A DNA stretch of 64,000 nucleotides, taken from assembly GCF_037450285.1 (NCBI RefSeq), contig NZ_JAQISN010000004.1, forward strand, positions 1-64,000, given 5' to 3'. Both the position numbers and the translations under genes were made by a program. Below, piece by piece: positions 34,066-43,606 of the stretch (position 1 is the first letter of the stretch; every line of letters begins with the position of its first letter). Source of the DNA: Erwinia sp. SLM-02. Its GTDB lineage: Bacteria > Pseudomonadota > Gammaproteobacteria > Enterobacterales > Enterobacteriaceae. The notes under the pieces are model-generated. The model was not told where the DNA came from. It saw nothing but the letters and a program-made list of their open reading frames with translations, and did no database searches.

Positions 34066-35436
34066 ATGTCTACCAGTCCGATGAGCGTGGTGATCCTTGC
34101 CGCTGGCAAAGGAACCCGTATGTACTCCGACCTGCCTAAAGTGCTGCACCTGCTGGCCGGAAAACCGATGGTTCAGCACGTTATCGATGCCGCAAAGGCG
34201 TTAAACGCGCAGCAGGTTAATCTGGTTTATGGCCACGGAGGCGATCTGCTGAAGAGCACGCTGAATGACGCCTCGCTGAACTGGGTGCTCCAGGCCGAGC
34301 AGCTGGGTACCGGGCATGCGATGCAGCAGGCCGCACCTCATTTTGCCGATGATGAAGATATTCTGATGCTGTACGGCGACGTGCCGCTGATCTCGGTGGA
34401 TACCCTGCGTCGCCTGCAGGCGGCGAAGCCCGAAGGCGGCATTGGCCTGCTGACGGTGATCCTCGACAACCCAACAGGCTACGGCCGCATCATCCGTGAA
34501 GGCGGTGAGGTTGTTGGCATCATTGAGCAAAAAGATGCCGCGCCGCAACAGCTGCTGATTAATGAAATTAACACCGGCATCCTGCTGGCGAACGGTGCCG
34601 ACCTCAAGCGCTGGCTGGGCAAGCTGACCAATAACAATGCGCAGGGTGAATACTACATCACCGATATTATTGCCCTTGCCCATCAGGAAGGCCGCCATAT
34701 CGAGGCGGTACACCCTGCCCGCACCACCGAAACCGACGGCGTAAACAATCGCCTGCAGCTGGCCACGCTGGAACGCGTCTGGCAGGCCGAGCAGGCTGAA
34801 AAGCTGCTGCTGGCGGGCGTGATGCTGCTGGATCCGGCGCGCTTCGATCTGCGCGGTACGCTGGAGCACGGCCGTGACGTGGTGATTGATACCAATGTGA
34901 TTATTGAGGGCCACGTTACCCTCGGCAACCGCGTCAAAATCGGCAGCGGCTGCGTGATAAAAAACAGCGTGATAGCCGACGACAGCGTTATCAGTCCGTA
35001 TACCGTTATTGAAGATGCACAGCTTGCGGAAGGCTGTACCGTCGGTCCGTTTGCCCGCCTGCGTCCGGGAAGCGAGCTGGCGGAAGGTGCCCACGTCGGT
35101 AACTTTGTTGAGATGAAAAAAGCGCGCCTCGGTAAAGGCTCGAAGGCGGGCCATCTGAGCTATCTGGGCGATGCCGAGATTGGTACAAACGTTAATATTG
35201 GCGCAGGTACAATCACCTGTAATTACGACGGGGTGAATAAATCGAAAACCATCATCGGTGATGATGTGTTTGTCGGTTCCGATACCCAGCTTATCGCGCC
35301 GGTGAAAGTGGCCGATGGTGTCACCATCGCCGCCGGAACCACGATCATGAAAGACGTGCCCGCCGCCGGGCTGGTCTACAATCGTAAAGAGCAGCAGCTG
35401 AACGCCAGCTGGCAGCGCCCCGTTAAGAAAAAATAG
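34066..35436 (+). CDS. glmU: Bifunctional N-acetylglucosamine-1-phosphate uridyltransferase / glucosamine-1-phosphate acetyltransferase GlmU
   Basis: Cytoplasmic enzyme of 456 residues, the E. coli length. The N-terminal pyrophosphorylase domain has LAAGKGTRM (11-19) and YGDVPLI; the C-terminal left-handed beta-helix acetyltransferase has hexapeptide repeats such as GCTVGPFARLRPGSEL and the catalytic His in the AHVGNFVEMKKA region. It makes UDP-GlcNAc for peptidoglycan and LPS. Of two nearby ATGs (34060, 34066), 34066 is chosen because AGGA lies five bases upstream and the length matches. It is followed by glmS, likely in one transcription unit. Confidence 0.97.
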   Translation: MSTSPMSVVILAAGKGTRMYSDLPKVLHLLAGKPMVQHVIDAAKALNAQQVNLVYGHGGDLLKSTLNDASLNWVLQAEQLGTGHAMQQAAPHFADDEDILMLYGDVPLISVDTLRRLQAAKPEGGIGLLTVILDNPTGYGRIIREGGEVVGIIEQKDAAPQQLLINEINTGILLANGADLKRWLGKLTNNNAQGEYYITDIIALAHQEGRHIEAVHPARTTETDGVNNRLQLATLERVWQAEQAEKLLLAGVMLLDPARFDLRGTLEHGRDVVIDTNVIIEGHVTLGNRVKIGSGCVIKNSVIADDSVISPYTVIEDAQLAEGCTVGPFARLRPGSELAEGAHVGNFVEMKKARLGKGSKAGHLSYLGDAEIGTNVNIGAGTITCNYDGVNKSKTIIGDDVFVGSDTQLIAPVKVADGVTIAAGTTIMKDVPAAGLVYNRKEQQLNASWQRPVKKK

Positions 35437-35627
35437 TCTTTCAACGGGCTGGGGACAATTATCCGGCCCGATATAAAAAGCAGTAAACATAAAAATAATC
35501 CCCACTCTCTACAAAGGCTCGGGGAACCGGAAAATACGCGGCAACAATCTAGCGTTTTAACCGGAAAATCAGGTCAGAAGACAACGCTGATGGCATACGA
35601 AATGCCATTAAGTCAGGAAAATTTACT

Positions 35628-37457
35628 ATGTGTGGAATTGTTGGTGCTGTAGCGCAGCGTGATATTGCAGAAATCCTGCTTGAAGGCCTGCGTCGTCTGG
35701 AATATCGCGGTTATGACTCCGCCGGTCTGGCCGTGGTCGATCAGCAGGGTCATATGACCCGCCTGCGTCGTTTGGGTAAGGTGGTTAACCTGGCCGAAGC
35801 GGCGGAAAATACGCCGCTGGTGGGGGGTACCGGTATTGCTCATACCCGCTGGGCAACCCACGGAGAGCCGTCGGAGGCCAATGCGCATCCGCATATTTCC
35901 GACCATATCATCATTGTTCACAACGGCATTATCGAGAACCACGAACCGCTCCGCGAGCTGCTGATCGAGCGTGGTTACACGTTTGCCTCCGAAACCGACA
36001 CCGAAGTGGTGGCGCATCTGGTCCACTGGGAGCAGAAACAGGGCGGATCGCTGCGTGAGGTGGTGCTGCGCACCATTCCACAGCTGCGCGGTGCCTACGG
36101 CATGGTCATCATGGACAGCCGCGATCCGTCTACTCTGATCGCGGCCCGTTCCGGCAGTCCACTGGTCATTGGTCGCGGTGTGGGTGAAAACTTCATTGCT
36201 TCCGATCAGCTGGCGCTGCTGCCGGTGACCCGCCGCTTCGTCTATCTGGAAGAAGGCGATATTGCAGAAATCACCCGCCGTGATGTGACCATCATCGATC
36301 GCAGCGGCAATACGGTGAAACGTGCGGAAATTGAATCCAACGTGCAATATGATGCCGGTGATAAAGGGATTTATCGACACTATATGCAGAAAGAAATTTA
36401 TGAACAGCCTGTGGCGATCAAAAACACATTGAGCGGGCGTTTCAGTCATGGCGAGGTGGATCTCTCCGAGCTGGGACCGAATGCCGATGCGCTGCTGGCT
36501 AACGTGGAACACATCCAGATTGTAGCCTGCGGTACCTCCTACAATTCCGGTATGGTGTCCCGCTACTGGTTTGAGTCGCTGGCCAACGTGCCGTGCGATG
36601 TGGAGATCGCCTCTGAGTTCCGCTACCGCAAATCCGCAGTGCGTAAAAACAGCCTGCTGATTACCCTGTCGCAGTCCGGTGAAACCGCCGATACGCTGGC
36701 GGCGCTGCGCCTGTCAAAAGAGCTGGGCTACCTGGGATCGCTGGCCATCTGTAACGTAGCGGGTTCATCGCTGGTACGTGAGTCAGATCTGGCGCTGATG
36801 ACCAAAGCCGGTACCGAAATCGGCGTGGCCTCCACCAAAGCCTTTACCACCCAGTTGACCGTGCTGCTGATGCTGGTGGCGCGCGTGGGCCGCCTGAAAG
36901 GTATCGATCCGCAGGTGGAGCACAATATTGTGCATGCCCTGCAGGCGCTGCCGAGCCGCATTGAACAGATGCTGTCGCAGGATGAGCTGATCGCTGAACT
37001 GGCGGAAGATTTCTCTGATAAACAACATGCGCTGTTCCTCGGCCGTGGCGATCAGTATCCGATTGCCATGGAAGGGGCGCTCAAGCTGAAAGAGATTTCC
37101 TACATTCATGCGGAAGCCTACGCGGCGGGTGAGCTGAAGCACGGCCCGCTGGCGCTGATTGATGCGGATATGCCGGTGATCGTGGTGGCACCCAACAATG
37201 AACTGCTGGAGAAGCTGAAGTCGAACATTGAAGAAGTTCGCGCGCGCGGCGGCCTGCTGTACGTGTTTGCCGATGTGGATGCCGGATTTGCCAGCAGCGA
37301 GGGGATGCGTATTATCCCACTGCCGCACGTCGAAGAGGTGATTGCCCCGATCTTCTACACCGTGCCGCTACAGCTGCTCTCGTATCACGTGGCCTTGATT
37401 AAAGGTACCGACGTCGATCAGCCGCGTAATCTGGCGAAATCCGTCACCGTAGAATAA
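35628..37457 (+). CDS. glmS: Glutamine--fructose-6-phosphate aminotransferase GlmS
   Basis: Enzyme of 609 residues (E. coli 609). It makes glucosamine 6-phosphate from fructose 6-phosphate and glutamine, the first step to UDP-GlcNAc. Cys2 is the N-terminal nucleophile of the glutaminase domain (MCGIVGAVAQRD). Two SIS domains follow, with CGTSYNSG, SQSGETADT and the C-terminal KSVTVE. In E. coli its mRNA is activated by the small RNA GlmZ; I did not identify the pairing site in the 191-base glmU-glmS gap. Confidence 0.98.
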   Translation: MCGIVGAVAQRDIAEILLEGLRRLEYRGYDSAGLAVVDQQGHMTRLRRLGKVVNLAEAAENTPLVGGTGIAHTRWATHGEPSEANAHPHISDHIIIVHNGIIENHEPLRELLIERGYTFASETDTEVVAHLVHWEQKQGGSLREVVLRTIPQLRGAYGMVIMDSRDPSTLIAARSGSPLVIGRGVGENFIASDQLALLPVTRRFVYLEEGDIAEITRRDVTIIDRSGNTVKRAEIESNVQYDAGDKGIYRHYMQKEIYEQPVAIKNTLSGRFSHGEVDLSELGPNADALLANVEHIQIVACGTSYNSGMVSRYWFESLANVPCDVEIASEFRYRKSAVRKNSLLITLSQSGETADTLAALRLSKELGYLGSLAICNVAGSSLVRESDLALMTKAGTEIGVASTKAFTTQLTVLLMLVARVGRLKGIDPQVEHNIVHALQALPSRIEQMLSQDELIAELAEDFSDKQHALFLGRGDQYPIAMEGALKLKEISYIHAEAYAAGELKHGPLALIDADMPVIVVAPNNELLEKLKSNIEEVRARGGLLYVFADVDAGFASSEGMRIIPLPHVEEVIAPIFYTVPLQLLSYHVALIKGTDVDQPRNLAKSVTVE

Positions 37458-37500
37458 TTTCTGTTCTGCCGTCTCTGTTTACAGATCCCGGCTAAAATAT

Positions 37501-37540
37501 AATCCAGCCTGCTGACCTTCAGCCGGCTGGATTTTTTTTT
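37501..37540 (+). terminator. Terminator after glmS
   Basis: AATCCAGCC (37501-37509), 15-base loop, GGCTGGATT (37525-37533) running into a T-run to 37540, 43 bases after the glmS stop and before the next gene. Confidence 0.88.
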
Positions 37541-37586
37541 CTTTCGGCAGCGGGATGTCATCCGGGTGGGTTTAAAGGAGCGGGGA

Positions 37587-38558
37587 ATGGTACTGAAAAA
37601 GCTTATCGCGTTGCTGATGGGGCTGGGTGGGCTGCTGGGCATATCCGGCGGCGTGCAGGCAGCCCGTTCACCGCAGCCCGCAATGGATGCCCCCGGCGAG
37701 TGCCGCGATAGCGCCTTTTTACAACAGCGCCCGCTGACGGAAACCCTTCACGCGGAGCCGTTTGTCATTTTCTACACCCGCAGCGGCGATGACGCGCCGC
37801 CGCTTGAGGACACCACCGGCAGCGGCACGCCGGACTACGTTAAAAACGTGGCGATCCAGCTGCAGGCCGCCGATCGGTACTATCAAAAGATGCTGCGCTT
37901 AACGCCGCCGCTGGAACAGCCGCGCTACCGGCTGGCAAAAGCGATCCACGTTTATCTGTTTAATCTGCCGCGCGGCAACGGCATGGCCTTTGACGAAGTG
38001 ACCAGAGTGAAAGGAGAGGACGGCAACTGGCTGCCGTGCGCATTAACGATCCGCATCAGTTCTAAGCTCAACCAGCCGCTTAATCCCACGCCGGCCCACG
38101 AGCTGTTTCACCTCTACCAGTACGGTTACACTCAGTTCAAAGTCGGCTGGCTGCTGGAGGGAATGACGCGCTGGATAGAATCGGCGTTTAACGGTGAAAT
38201 TATCATGTCGAAGAAGTTACAGGCGCGGCCACCGCTTAAAGGCGCTGAACTCTATGCCCTGCGCTATTCCGCCTGGCCTTTCTGGCAGCGCCTTGCCCGG
38301 GAAAAATACGGCACGGTGACGCTGTCGCCGGAGCTTGAGGCGGTACGCTACCTCGACGGTAATCCGGTTTTCCGCACCACCACCCTGCCGGGTGGCGAGG
38401 CGCTGGAACCGCTGCTTACCCGGCTGCAGGCGCTGAGCCGTGAACAGTCTCGCCAGGCGAATCTGCCGTTCTATCAGTGGCCGGAAAAGCTTCAGCAGTC
38501 GCACCAGTTTGACGACGTGATCTGCCAGGCGATGGAAGGCATCGAGTGTTCACGCTGA
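37587..38558 (+). CDS. Secreted HExxH (gluzincin-like) putative metalloprotease
   Basis: Exported protein of 323 residues that I cannot name. A signal peptide (MVLKKLIALLMGLGGLLGIS, cleavage near GVQAA at about 25) is followed by a mature region with HELFH (171-175), preceded by TPA, and then WLLEGMTRW with Glu191. The spacing of His171, His175 and Glu191 fits a gluzincin zinc site. The segment TSGSGTPDYVKN-like EDTTGSGTPDYV near residue 75 resembles a calcium-loop or secreted peptidase motif. Four cysteines suggest disulfides. The ATG is chosen because AAGGAG lies six bases upstream. It sits alone between the glmS terminator and the Pho boxes, a place empty in E. coli. Confidence 0.6.
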   Translation: MVLKKLIALLMGLGGLLGISGGVQAARSPQPAMDAPGECRDSAFLQQRPLTETLHAEPFVIFYTRSGDDAPPLEDTTGSGTPDYVKNVAIQLQAADRYYQKMLRLTPPLEQPRYRLAKAIHVYLFNLPRGNGMAFDEVTRVKGEDGNWLPCALTIRISSKLNQPLNPTPAHELFHLYQYGYTQFKVGWLLEGMTRWIESAFNGEIIMSKKLQARPPLKGAELYALRYSAWPFWQRLAREKYGTVTLSPELEAVRYLDGNPVFRTTTLPGGEALEPLLTRLQALSREQSRQANLPFYQWPEKLQQSHQFDDVICQAMEGIECSR

Positions 38559-38713
38559 ATGCCCGTTACGCCGACCGGCAGTAAGATGACCATCAGATTA
38601 CGAGCGGCAGGACGCCCTGCCGCACCCGGGATCGGCGGCGGCCAGCGGTTTCTGGCGTTGTGCAATAATTCAGCGAGGTTGATTTAAACCCCGTGCGTAA
38701 TGCTTCGGGGGGT

Positions 38714-38764
38714 ATGTCATAAAAGTGTCATATTTCGTACATTTTACTGTCACCAAACTGTCCT
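38714..38764 (+). promoter_or_regulatory. Two Pho boxes upstream of pstS
   Basis: Pho box 1 is ATGTCATAAAAGTGTCAT (38714-38731), with TGTCA direct repeats eleven bases apart. Pho box 2 is CTGTCACCAAACTGTCCT (38747-38764). Both match the 18-base PhoB site (CTGTCATAAAACTGTCAT), and the boxes are phased 33 bases (three repeat units) apart, as in the E. coli pstS promoter. PhoB~P should activate pstSCAB-phoU in low phosphate. Confidence 0.93.
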
Positions 38765-38837
38765 ATTTTCCCTCCAGCAGCAAACATTAATCAGATAAAC
38801 ACAGCACTGGCCTGACTTTTAATCCCGTGGAGGGAAC

Positions 38838-39878
38838 ATGACACTGATGCACAAAACCCTGGCTCAATTCGTCGCCGTAACCCTGTCTCTGAGCGCGGTT
38901 TCTGCCATGGCAGCCACCAACCTGACCGGCGCTGGCGGTACTTTCCCGGCCCCGGTTTATAACAAGTGGGCTGCGGAGTACAACACCGCAACAGGGACTC
39001 AGGTTAACTATCAGGGGATCGGTTCCTCCGGCGGCGTTAAGCAGATCATCGCTAAAACCGTAGATTTCGGTGCGTCAGATGCGCCAATGAAAGACGAAGA
39101 CCTTGAGAAAAATGGTCTGTTCCAGTTTCCGACAGTTATTGGCGGCGTGGTACTGGCGGTTAATATTCCTGGTATCAAATCTGGCCAGCTGATCCTCGAC
39201 GGTAAAACCGTGGGCGACATCTACCTGGGCAACATCAAAAAGTGGAACGACGCGGCGATCACCAAGCTGAACCCGGGCGTGAAACTGCCTGACTCTGACA
39301 TCAACGTGGTACGCCGCGCTGACGGTTCAGGCACCTCTTTCGTGTTCACCAGCTACCTGTCTAAAGTGAACAGCGACTGGAGCAGCAAAGTCGGTAAAGG
39401 CAGCACCGTTAACTGGCCTGTTGGTCTGGGCGGTAAAGGTAACGACGGCGTGGCCGCATTCGTACAGCGTCTGCCTGGCTCAATCGGCTACGTAGAATAC
39501 GCTTACGCTAAGCAGAACAGCCTGGCCTACACCAAACTGGTGGATGCCGATGGTAAAGCCATCTCCCCTGGCGAGAAGAGCTTTAGCGACGCGGCTAAAG
39601 GCGCAGACTGGAGCCAGTCCTTCGCTCAGGATCTGACCTTCCAGAAGGGTGATAATGCATGGCCGATCACCTCAACCACCTTTATCCTGGTTCACAAAGA
39701 GCAGGCTAACGCTGAGAAAGGCGCAACGGTGCTGAAGTTCTTCGACTGGGCTTATAAAAACGGCAGCAAAACCACCGCAGGCCTGGACTACGCTTCACTG
39801 CCAGAGTCAGTGGTGACGCAGATCCGTGCCGCATGGAAAGCGAATATCAAAGACAGCTCTGGTAAAGCGCTGTACTAA
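38838..39878 (+). CDS. pstS: Phosphate ABC transporter periplasmic binding protein
   Basis: Periplasmic phosphate receptor of 346 residues (E. coli 346). The signal peptide ends SAVSAMA/ATNLTGAG at about residue 25. Phosphate-binding motifs include GAGGTFPAPVYNKWA, GSSGGVKQI, GASDAPM and RADGSGTSFVF. The ribosome binding site is GGAGGG. It is first in the Pho-regulated pst operon. Confidence 0.97.
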   Translation: MTLMHKTLAQFVAVTLSLSAVSAMAATNLTGAGGTFPAPVYNKWAAEYNTATGTQVNYQGIGSSGGVKQIIAKTVDFGASDAPMKDEDLEKNGLFQFPTVIGGVVLAVNIPGIKSGQLILDGKTVGDIYLGNIKKWNDAAITKLNPGVKLPDSDINVVRRADGSGTSFVFTSYLSKVNSDWSSKVGKGSTVNWPVGLGGKGNDGVAAFVQRLPGSIGYVEYAYAKQNSLAYTKLVDADGKAISPGEKSFSDAAKGADWSQSFAQDLTFQKGDNAWPITSTTFILVHKEQANAEKGATVLKFFDWAYKNGSKTTAGLDYASLPESVVTQIRAAWKANIKDSSGKALY

Positions 39879-39952
39879 GCTTCGGCTGACTATCCCAGGG
39901 GTCAGGCTTGCCTGACCCGATACTTATCCGCAGTATCAAAATCGAGACGACT

Positions 39953-40915
39953 ATGGCTGCAACCAAGCCGACATTCAAAGCTCCCGGTAAACAGGGTGAC
40001 ATTATTTTCGGCGCGCTGGTAAAACTGTCCGCGCTGATTGTTCTGCTCCTCCTCGGTGGCATTATTGTTTCCCTGATATTTTCCTCCTGGCCCAGCATCC
40101 ATAAATTTGGTTTCTCCTTCCTGTGGACCAAAGAGTGGGATGCGCCCAACGAACAATTCGGTGCGCTGGTTCCGATTTACGGCACCATCGTGACCTCCGT
40201 TATTGCCCTGATCATCGCTGTCCCGGTGAGCTTTGGCATTGCACTGTTCCTGACCGAGCTGGCACCTAACTGGCTGCGCCGCCCGCTTGGCGTGGCAATT
40301 GAACTCCTGGCCGCTATTCCCAGTATTGTTTACGGCATGTGGGGCCTGTTTATTTTCGCGCCATTGTTTGCGAAGTACTTCCAGCAGCCGGTCGGCGATG
40401 TCCTGTCCAATATCCCGATTGTGGGGGCGCTGTTCTCCGGCCCGGCATTCGGTATCGGCATCCTGGCGGCGGGTATTATCCTGGCGATCATGATCATTCC
40501 GTATATCGCGTCGGTGATGCGTGACGTGTTCGAACAGACGCCGGTGATGATGAAAGAGTCCGCGTACGGCATCGGCTGTACCACCTGGGAAGTGATCTGG
40601 CGCGTTGTCCTGCCGTTCACCAAAAATGGTGTGATCGGCGGCGTGATGCTCGGGCTGGGTCGTGCTCTGGGTGAAACGATGGCGGTGACCTTTATTATCG
40701 GTAATACCTACCAGCTCGACAGCGCCTCGCTGTTTATGCCGGGCAACAGTATTACCTCGGCGCTGGCTAACGAATTTGCTGAAGCGGAATCCGGCGTGCA
40801 TACCGCGGCGCTGATGGAGCTGGGGCTGATTCTGTTCGTCATTACCTTTATCGTGCTGGCCTGTTCCAAAATGATGATTATGCGTCTGGCGAAAAGTGAA
40901 GGAGCGCGCTCATGA
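39953..40915 (+). CDS. pstC: Phosphate ABC transporter permease PstC
   Basis: Inner-membrane permease of 320 residues (E. coli 319) with six helices and the ATPase-contact loop KESAYGIGCTTWEVIWRVVLP. The ATG at 39953 gives the E. coli-like MAATKPTFKAPGKQGD; upstream in-frame ATGs would translate intergenic sequence. It pairs with PstA and overlaps it by four bases. Confidence 0.96.
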   Translation: MAATKPTFKAPGKQGDIIFGALVKLSALIVLLLLGGIIVSLIFSSWPSIHKFGFSFLWTKEWDAPNEQFGALVPIYGTIVTSVIALIIAVPVSFGIALFLTELAPNWLRRPLGVAIELLAAIPSIVYGMWGLFIFAPLFAKYFQQPVGDVLSNIPIVGALFSGPAFGIGILAAGIILAIMIIPYIASVMRDVFEQTPVMMKESAYGIGCTTWEVIWRVVLPFTKNGVIGGVMLGLGRALGETMAVTFIIGNTYQLDSASLFMPGNSITSALANEFAEAESGVHTAALMELGLILFVITFIVLACSKMMIMRLAKSEGARS

Positions 40916-41799
40916 CCACGATGGAAATGCAGAGTCGCGCTGAACTGGAAGCATCACGCCGTAAAATGCAGTCCTGGCGGCGCACCAAGAACCGCATCGC
41001 CCTCACCCTGTCGCTGCTGACTATGGCGTTTGGGCTGTTCTGGCTGGTGTGGATCCTGTTTGCGACCGTCACCCGCGGCATTGACGGCATGTCCCTGTCA
41101 CTGTTTACCGAAAACACCCCACCGCCAAACACGGCGGGCGGCGGTCTGGCTAACGCCCTGGTGGGCAGCGGCCTGCTGATTTTCTGGTCAACCGCGTTCG
41201 GAACACCGCTGGGTATTATGGCGGGGATCTATCTGGCCGAGTACGGACGCAAGTCCTGGCTGGCCGAAGTGATCCGTTTTATTAACGATATTCTGCTCTC
41301 GGCACCGTCGATTGTGGTCGGCCTGTTCGTCTACACCATCGTGGTGGCGCAGATGCAGCACTTCTCCGGCTGGGCTGGCGTTGTTGCACTGGCACTGCTG
41401 CAGATCCCTATCGTTATCCGTACGACGGAAAACATGCTCAAGCTGGTTCCTGACAGCCTGCGTGAAGCGTCCTACGCGCTGGGTACGCCAAAGTGGAAGA
41501 TGATTTCGGCGATTACGCTTAAAGCGTCTATCTCCGGCATCCTGACCGGCGTGCTGCTGGCGATAGCCCGTATTGCCGGGGAAACCGCCCCGCTGCTGTT
41601 TACATCACTGTCGAACCAGTTCTGGAGCACCGACATGATGCAGCCGCTGGCGAACCTGCCGGTCACCATCTTTAAGTTCGCCATGAGTCCTTTTGCCGAA
41701 TGGCAGAGCCTGGCCTGGGCGGGTGTGCTGATTATTACGCTGTGTGTACTGTTACTGAACATCCTGGCACGCGTAGTTTTCGCCAAGAGTAAACATTAA
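40912..41799 (+). CDS. pstA: Phosphate ABC transporter permease PstA
   Basis: Inner-membrane permease of 295 residues (E. coli 296). Its cytoplasmic N-terminus is basic, six helices follow, and the coupling loop is LREASYALGTPKWKMISAITLKA. It completes the PstCA channel. The start overlaps the pstC stop (ATGA). Confidence 0.96.
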   Translation: MTTMEMQSRAELEASRRKMQSWRRTKNRIALTLSLLTMAFGLFWLVWILFATVTRGIDGMSLSLFTENTPPPNTAGGGLANALVGSGLLIFWSTAFGTPLGIMAGIYLAEYGRKSWLAEVIRFINDILLSAPSIVVGLFVYTIVVAQMQHFSGWAGVVALALLQIPIVIRTTENMLKLVPDSLREASYALGTPKWKMISAITLKASISGILTGVLLAIARIAGETAPLLFTSLSNQFWSTDMMQPLANLPVTIFKFAMSPFAEWQSLAWAGVLIITLCVLLLNILARVVFAKSKH

Positions 41800-41842
41800 T
41801 TAAGCAGCGCGGCTGCGGCGGCGCGGACTAAGTGAGAGCAAA

Positions 41843-42610
41843 ATGATTAATACTTCCGCTAAGATGATTCAGGTTCGCGATTTGAACTTCTATTACGGAA
41901 AATTCCACGCGCTGAAAAACATCAATCTGGATATCGCTAAAAACCAGGTTACCGCGTTTATCGGTCCGTCCGGCTGTGGTAAATCCACCCTGCTGCGTAC
42001 CTTTAACAAGATGTTTTCGCTCTACCCGGAGCAGCGTGCGGAAGGCGAAATCCTGCTGGATGGCGATAACATTCTCACCGCCAGCCAGGATATTGCCCTG
42101 CTGCGCGCGCGCGTGGGCATGGTCTTCCAGAAGCCAACGCCGTTCCCGATGTCAATTTATGACAACATCGCCTTCGGCGTGCGTCTGTTCGAAAAGCTGT
42201 CGCGTGCCGATATGGACGAGCGCGTGCAGTGGGCGCTGACCAAAGCGGCACTGTGGACGGAAACCAAAGACAAGCTGCATCAGAGCGGCTACAGTCTGTC
42301 CGGCGGCCAGCAGCAGCGCCTGTGTATCGCACGCGGCATCGCGATCCGTCCGGAAGTGCTGCTGCTTGATGAGCCGTGTTCGGCGCTGGATCCGATTTCA
42401 ACCGGTCGTATCGAAGAGCTGATTACCGAACTGAAGCAGGATTACACCGTGGTGATCGTAACCCACAACATGCAGCAGGCGGCGCGTTGCTCGGATCACA
42501 CGGCGTTTATGTACCTCGGCGAACTGATCGAATTCAGCGATACCGACACGCTGTTTACTAAACCGCATCAGAAGCAGACTGAAGACTACATTACCGGCCG
42601 CTACGGCTGA
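41843..42610 (+). CDS. pstB: Phosphate ABC transporter ATP-binding protein PstB
   Basis: ATPase of 255 residues (E. coli 257). Walker A is GPSGCGKST, signature LSGGQQQRLCIARGIA, Walker B LLLDEPCSALDP, switch His in VIVTHNMQQAARC. It energises PstCA and, with PhoU, relays phosphate status to PhoR. Confidence 0.97.
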   Translation: MINTSAKMIQVRDLNFYYGKFHALKNINLDIAKNQVTAFIGPSGCGKSTLLRTFNKMFSLYPEQRAEGEILLDGDNILTASQDIALLRARVGMVFQKPTPFPMSIYDNIAFGVRLFEKLSRADMDERVQWALTKAALWTETKDKLHQSGYSLSGGQQQRLCIARGIAIRPEVLLLDEPCSALDPISTGRIEELITELKQDYTVVIVTHNMQQAARCSDHTAFMYLGELIEFSDTDTLFTKPHQKQTEDYITGRYG

Positions 42611-42708
42611 AAACAGGCAGTTACCTTTGCCAATTTGCGGCGGCGGGCTGCCCGCCCCCAAACTGACTGCGTTATTAACGCCTGTTTTAAACAGGTCTGG
42701 AGTTTGAG

Positions 42709-43443
42709 ATGGAAAGCTTAAATCTGAACAAACACATCTCCGGCCAGTTCAATGCCGAGCTGGAGCATATTCGTACCCAGGTGATGACCATGGGGGGAAT
42801 GGTGGAACAGCAGCTGACTGACGCCATTACCGCCATGCATAACCAGGATGGCGAGCTGGCCAACAAAGTGATTGAAGGCGATCACAAGGTCAACATGATG
42901 GAAGTGGCGATCGATGAAGCCTGCGTGCGCATCATTGCCAAACGTCAGCCGACCGCCAGCGACCTGCGCCTGGTGATGGCGATCATCAAAACCATCTCCG
43001 AGCTGGAACGCATCGGTGACGTGGCGGAGAAGATCAGCCGTACCGCGCTGGAGAAATTTACCCAGCAGCAGCAGCCGCTGCTGGTGAGCCTGGAATCGCT
43101 GGGCCATCACACCATTGAGATGCTGCACGACGTGCTGGATGCCTTTGCGCGTATGGATCTGAATGCGGCGATTGAAATCTATCGCGAAGATAAGAAGGTT
43201 GACCAGGAGTATGAGGGCATCGTGCGTCAGCTGATGACCTATATGATGGAAGACCCGCGCACCATCCCGAGCGTGCTGACTGCGCTGTTCTGCGCCCGCG
43301 CCATCGAGCGTATCGGTGACCGCTGCCAGAACATCTGCGAAATCATCTTCTACTTCGTGAAGGGTCAGGACTTCCGCCACGTCGGCGGCGATCAGCTGGA
43401 CAAGCTGCTGGCCGGTGACGACGGCGGCAGCAACCCTGCCTGA
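42709..43443 (+). CDS. phoU: Phosphate signalling regulator PhoU
   Basis: Helical-bundle protein of 244 residues (E. coli 241) with two PhoU repeats, each with its metal-cluster motif (EVAIDEACVRIIAKRQP and ERIGDRCQNICE). It keeps PhoR in its inhibitory state when phosphate is plentiful and restrains Pst activity. It is last in pstSCAB-phoU and followed by a terminator. Confidence 0.97.
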   Translation: MESLNLNKHISGQFNAELEHIRTQVMTMGGMVEQQLTDAITAMHNQDGELANKVIEGDHKVNMMEVAIDEACVRIIAKRQPTASDLRLVMAIIKTISELERIGDVAEKISRTALEKFTQQQQPLLVSLESLGHHTIEMLHDVLDAFARMDLNAAIEIYREDKKVDQEYEGIVRQLMTYMMEDPRTIPSVLTALFCARAIERIGDRCQNICEIIFYFVKGQDFRHVGGDQLDKLLAGDDGGSNPA

Positions 43444-43449
43444 CGATCG

Positions 43450-43481
43450 GCGGGGCCGATAATCGCGGCCCCGCTTTTTTT
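43450..43481 (+). terminator. Terminator of the pst-phoU operon
   Basis: GCGGGGCC (43450-43457), nine-base loop, GGCCCCGC (43467-43474) followed by seven T, six bases after the phoU stop. Confidence 0.93.
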
Positions 43482-43606
43482 GATTTCTCCCCCCGACTTA
43501 TCCCCGAACGACAACGCTTTTGCCCCAGCTGCCGCCCGGCAGATGCAACCGGATTTATTTCAGGTATATACTTGGCGCACAATTTGAACGATATGGCTTT
43601 GAAATA

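Noticed and set aside
34201..35505. Minus-strand open frame (434 codons) opposite glmU
   Set aside because: It lies entirely antisense to glmU, has the composition of a shadow frame and no recognisable domain.
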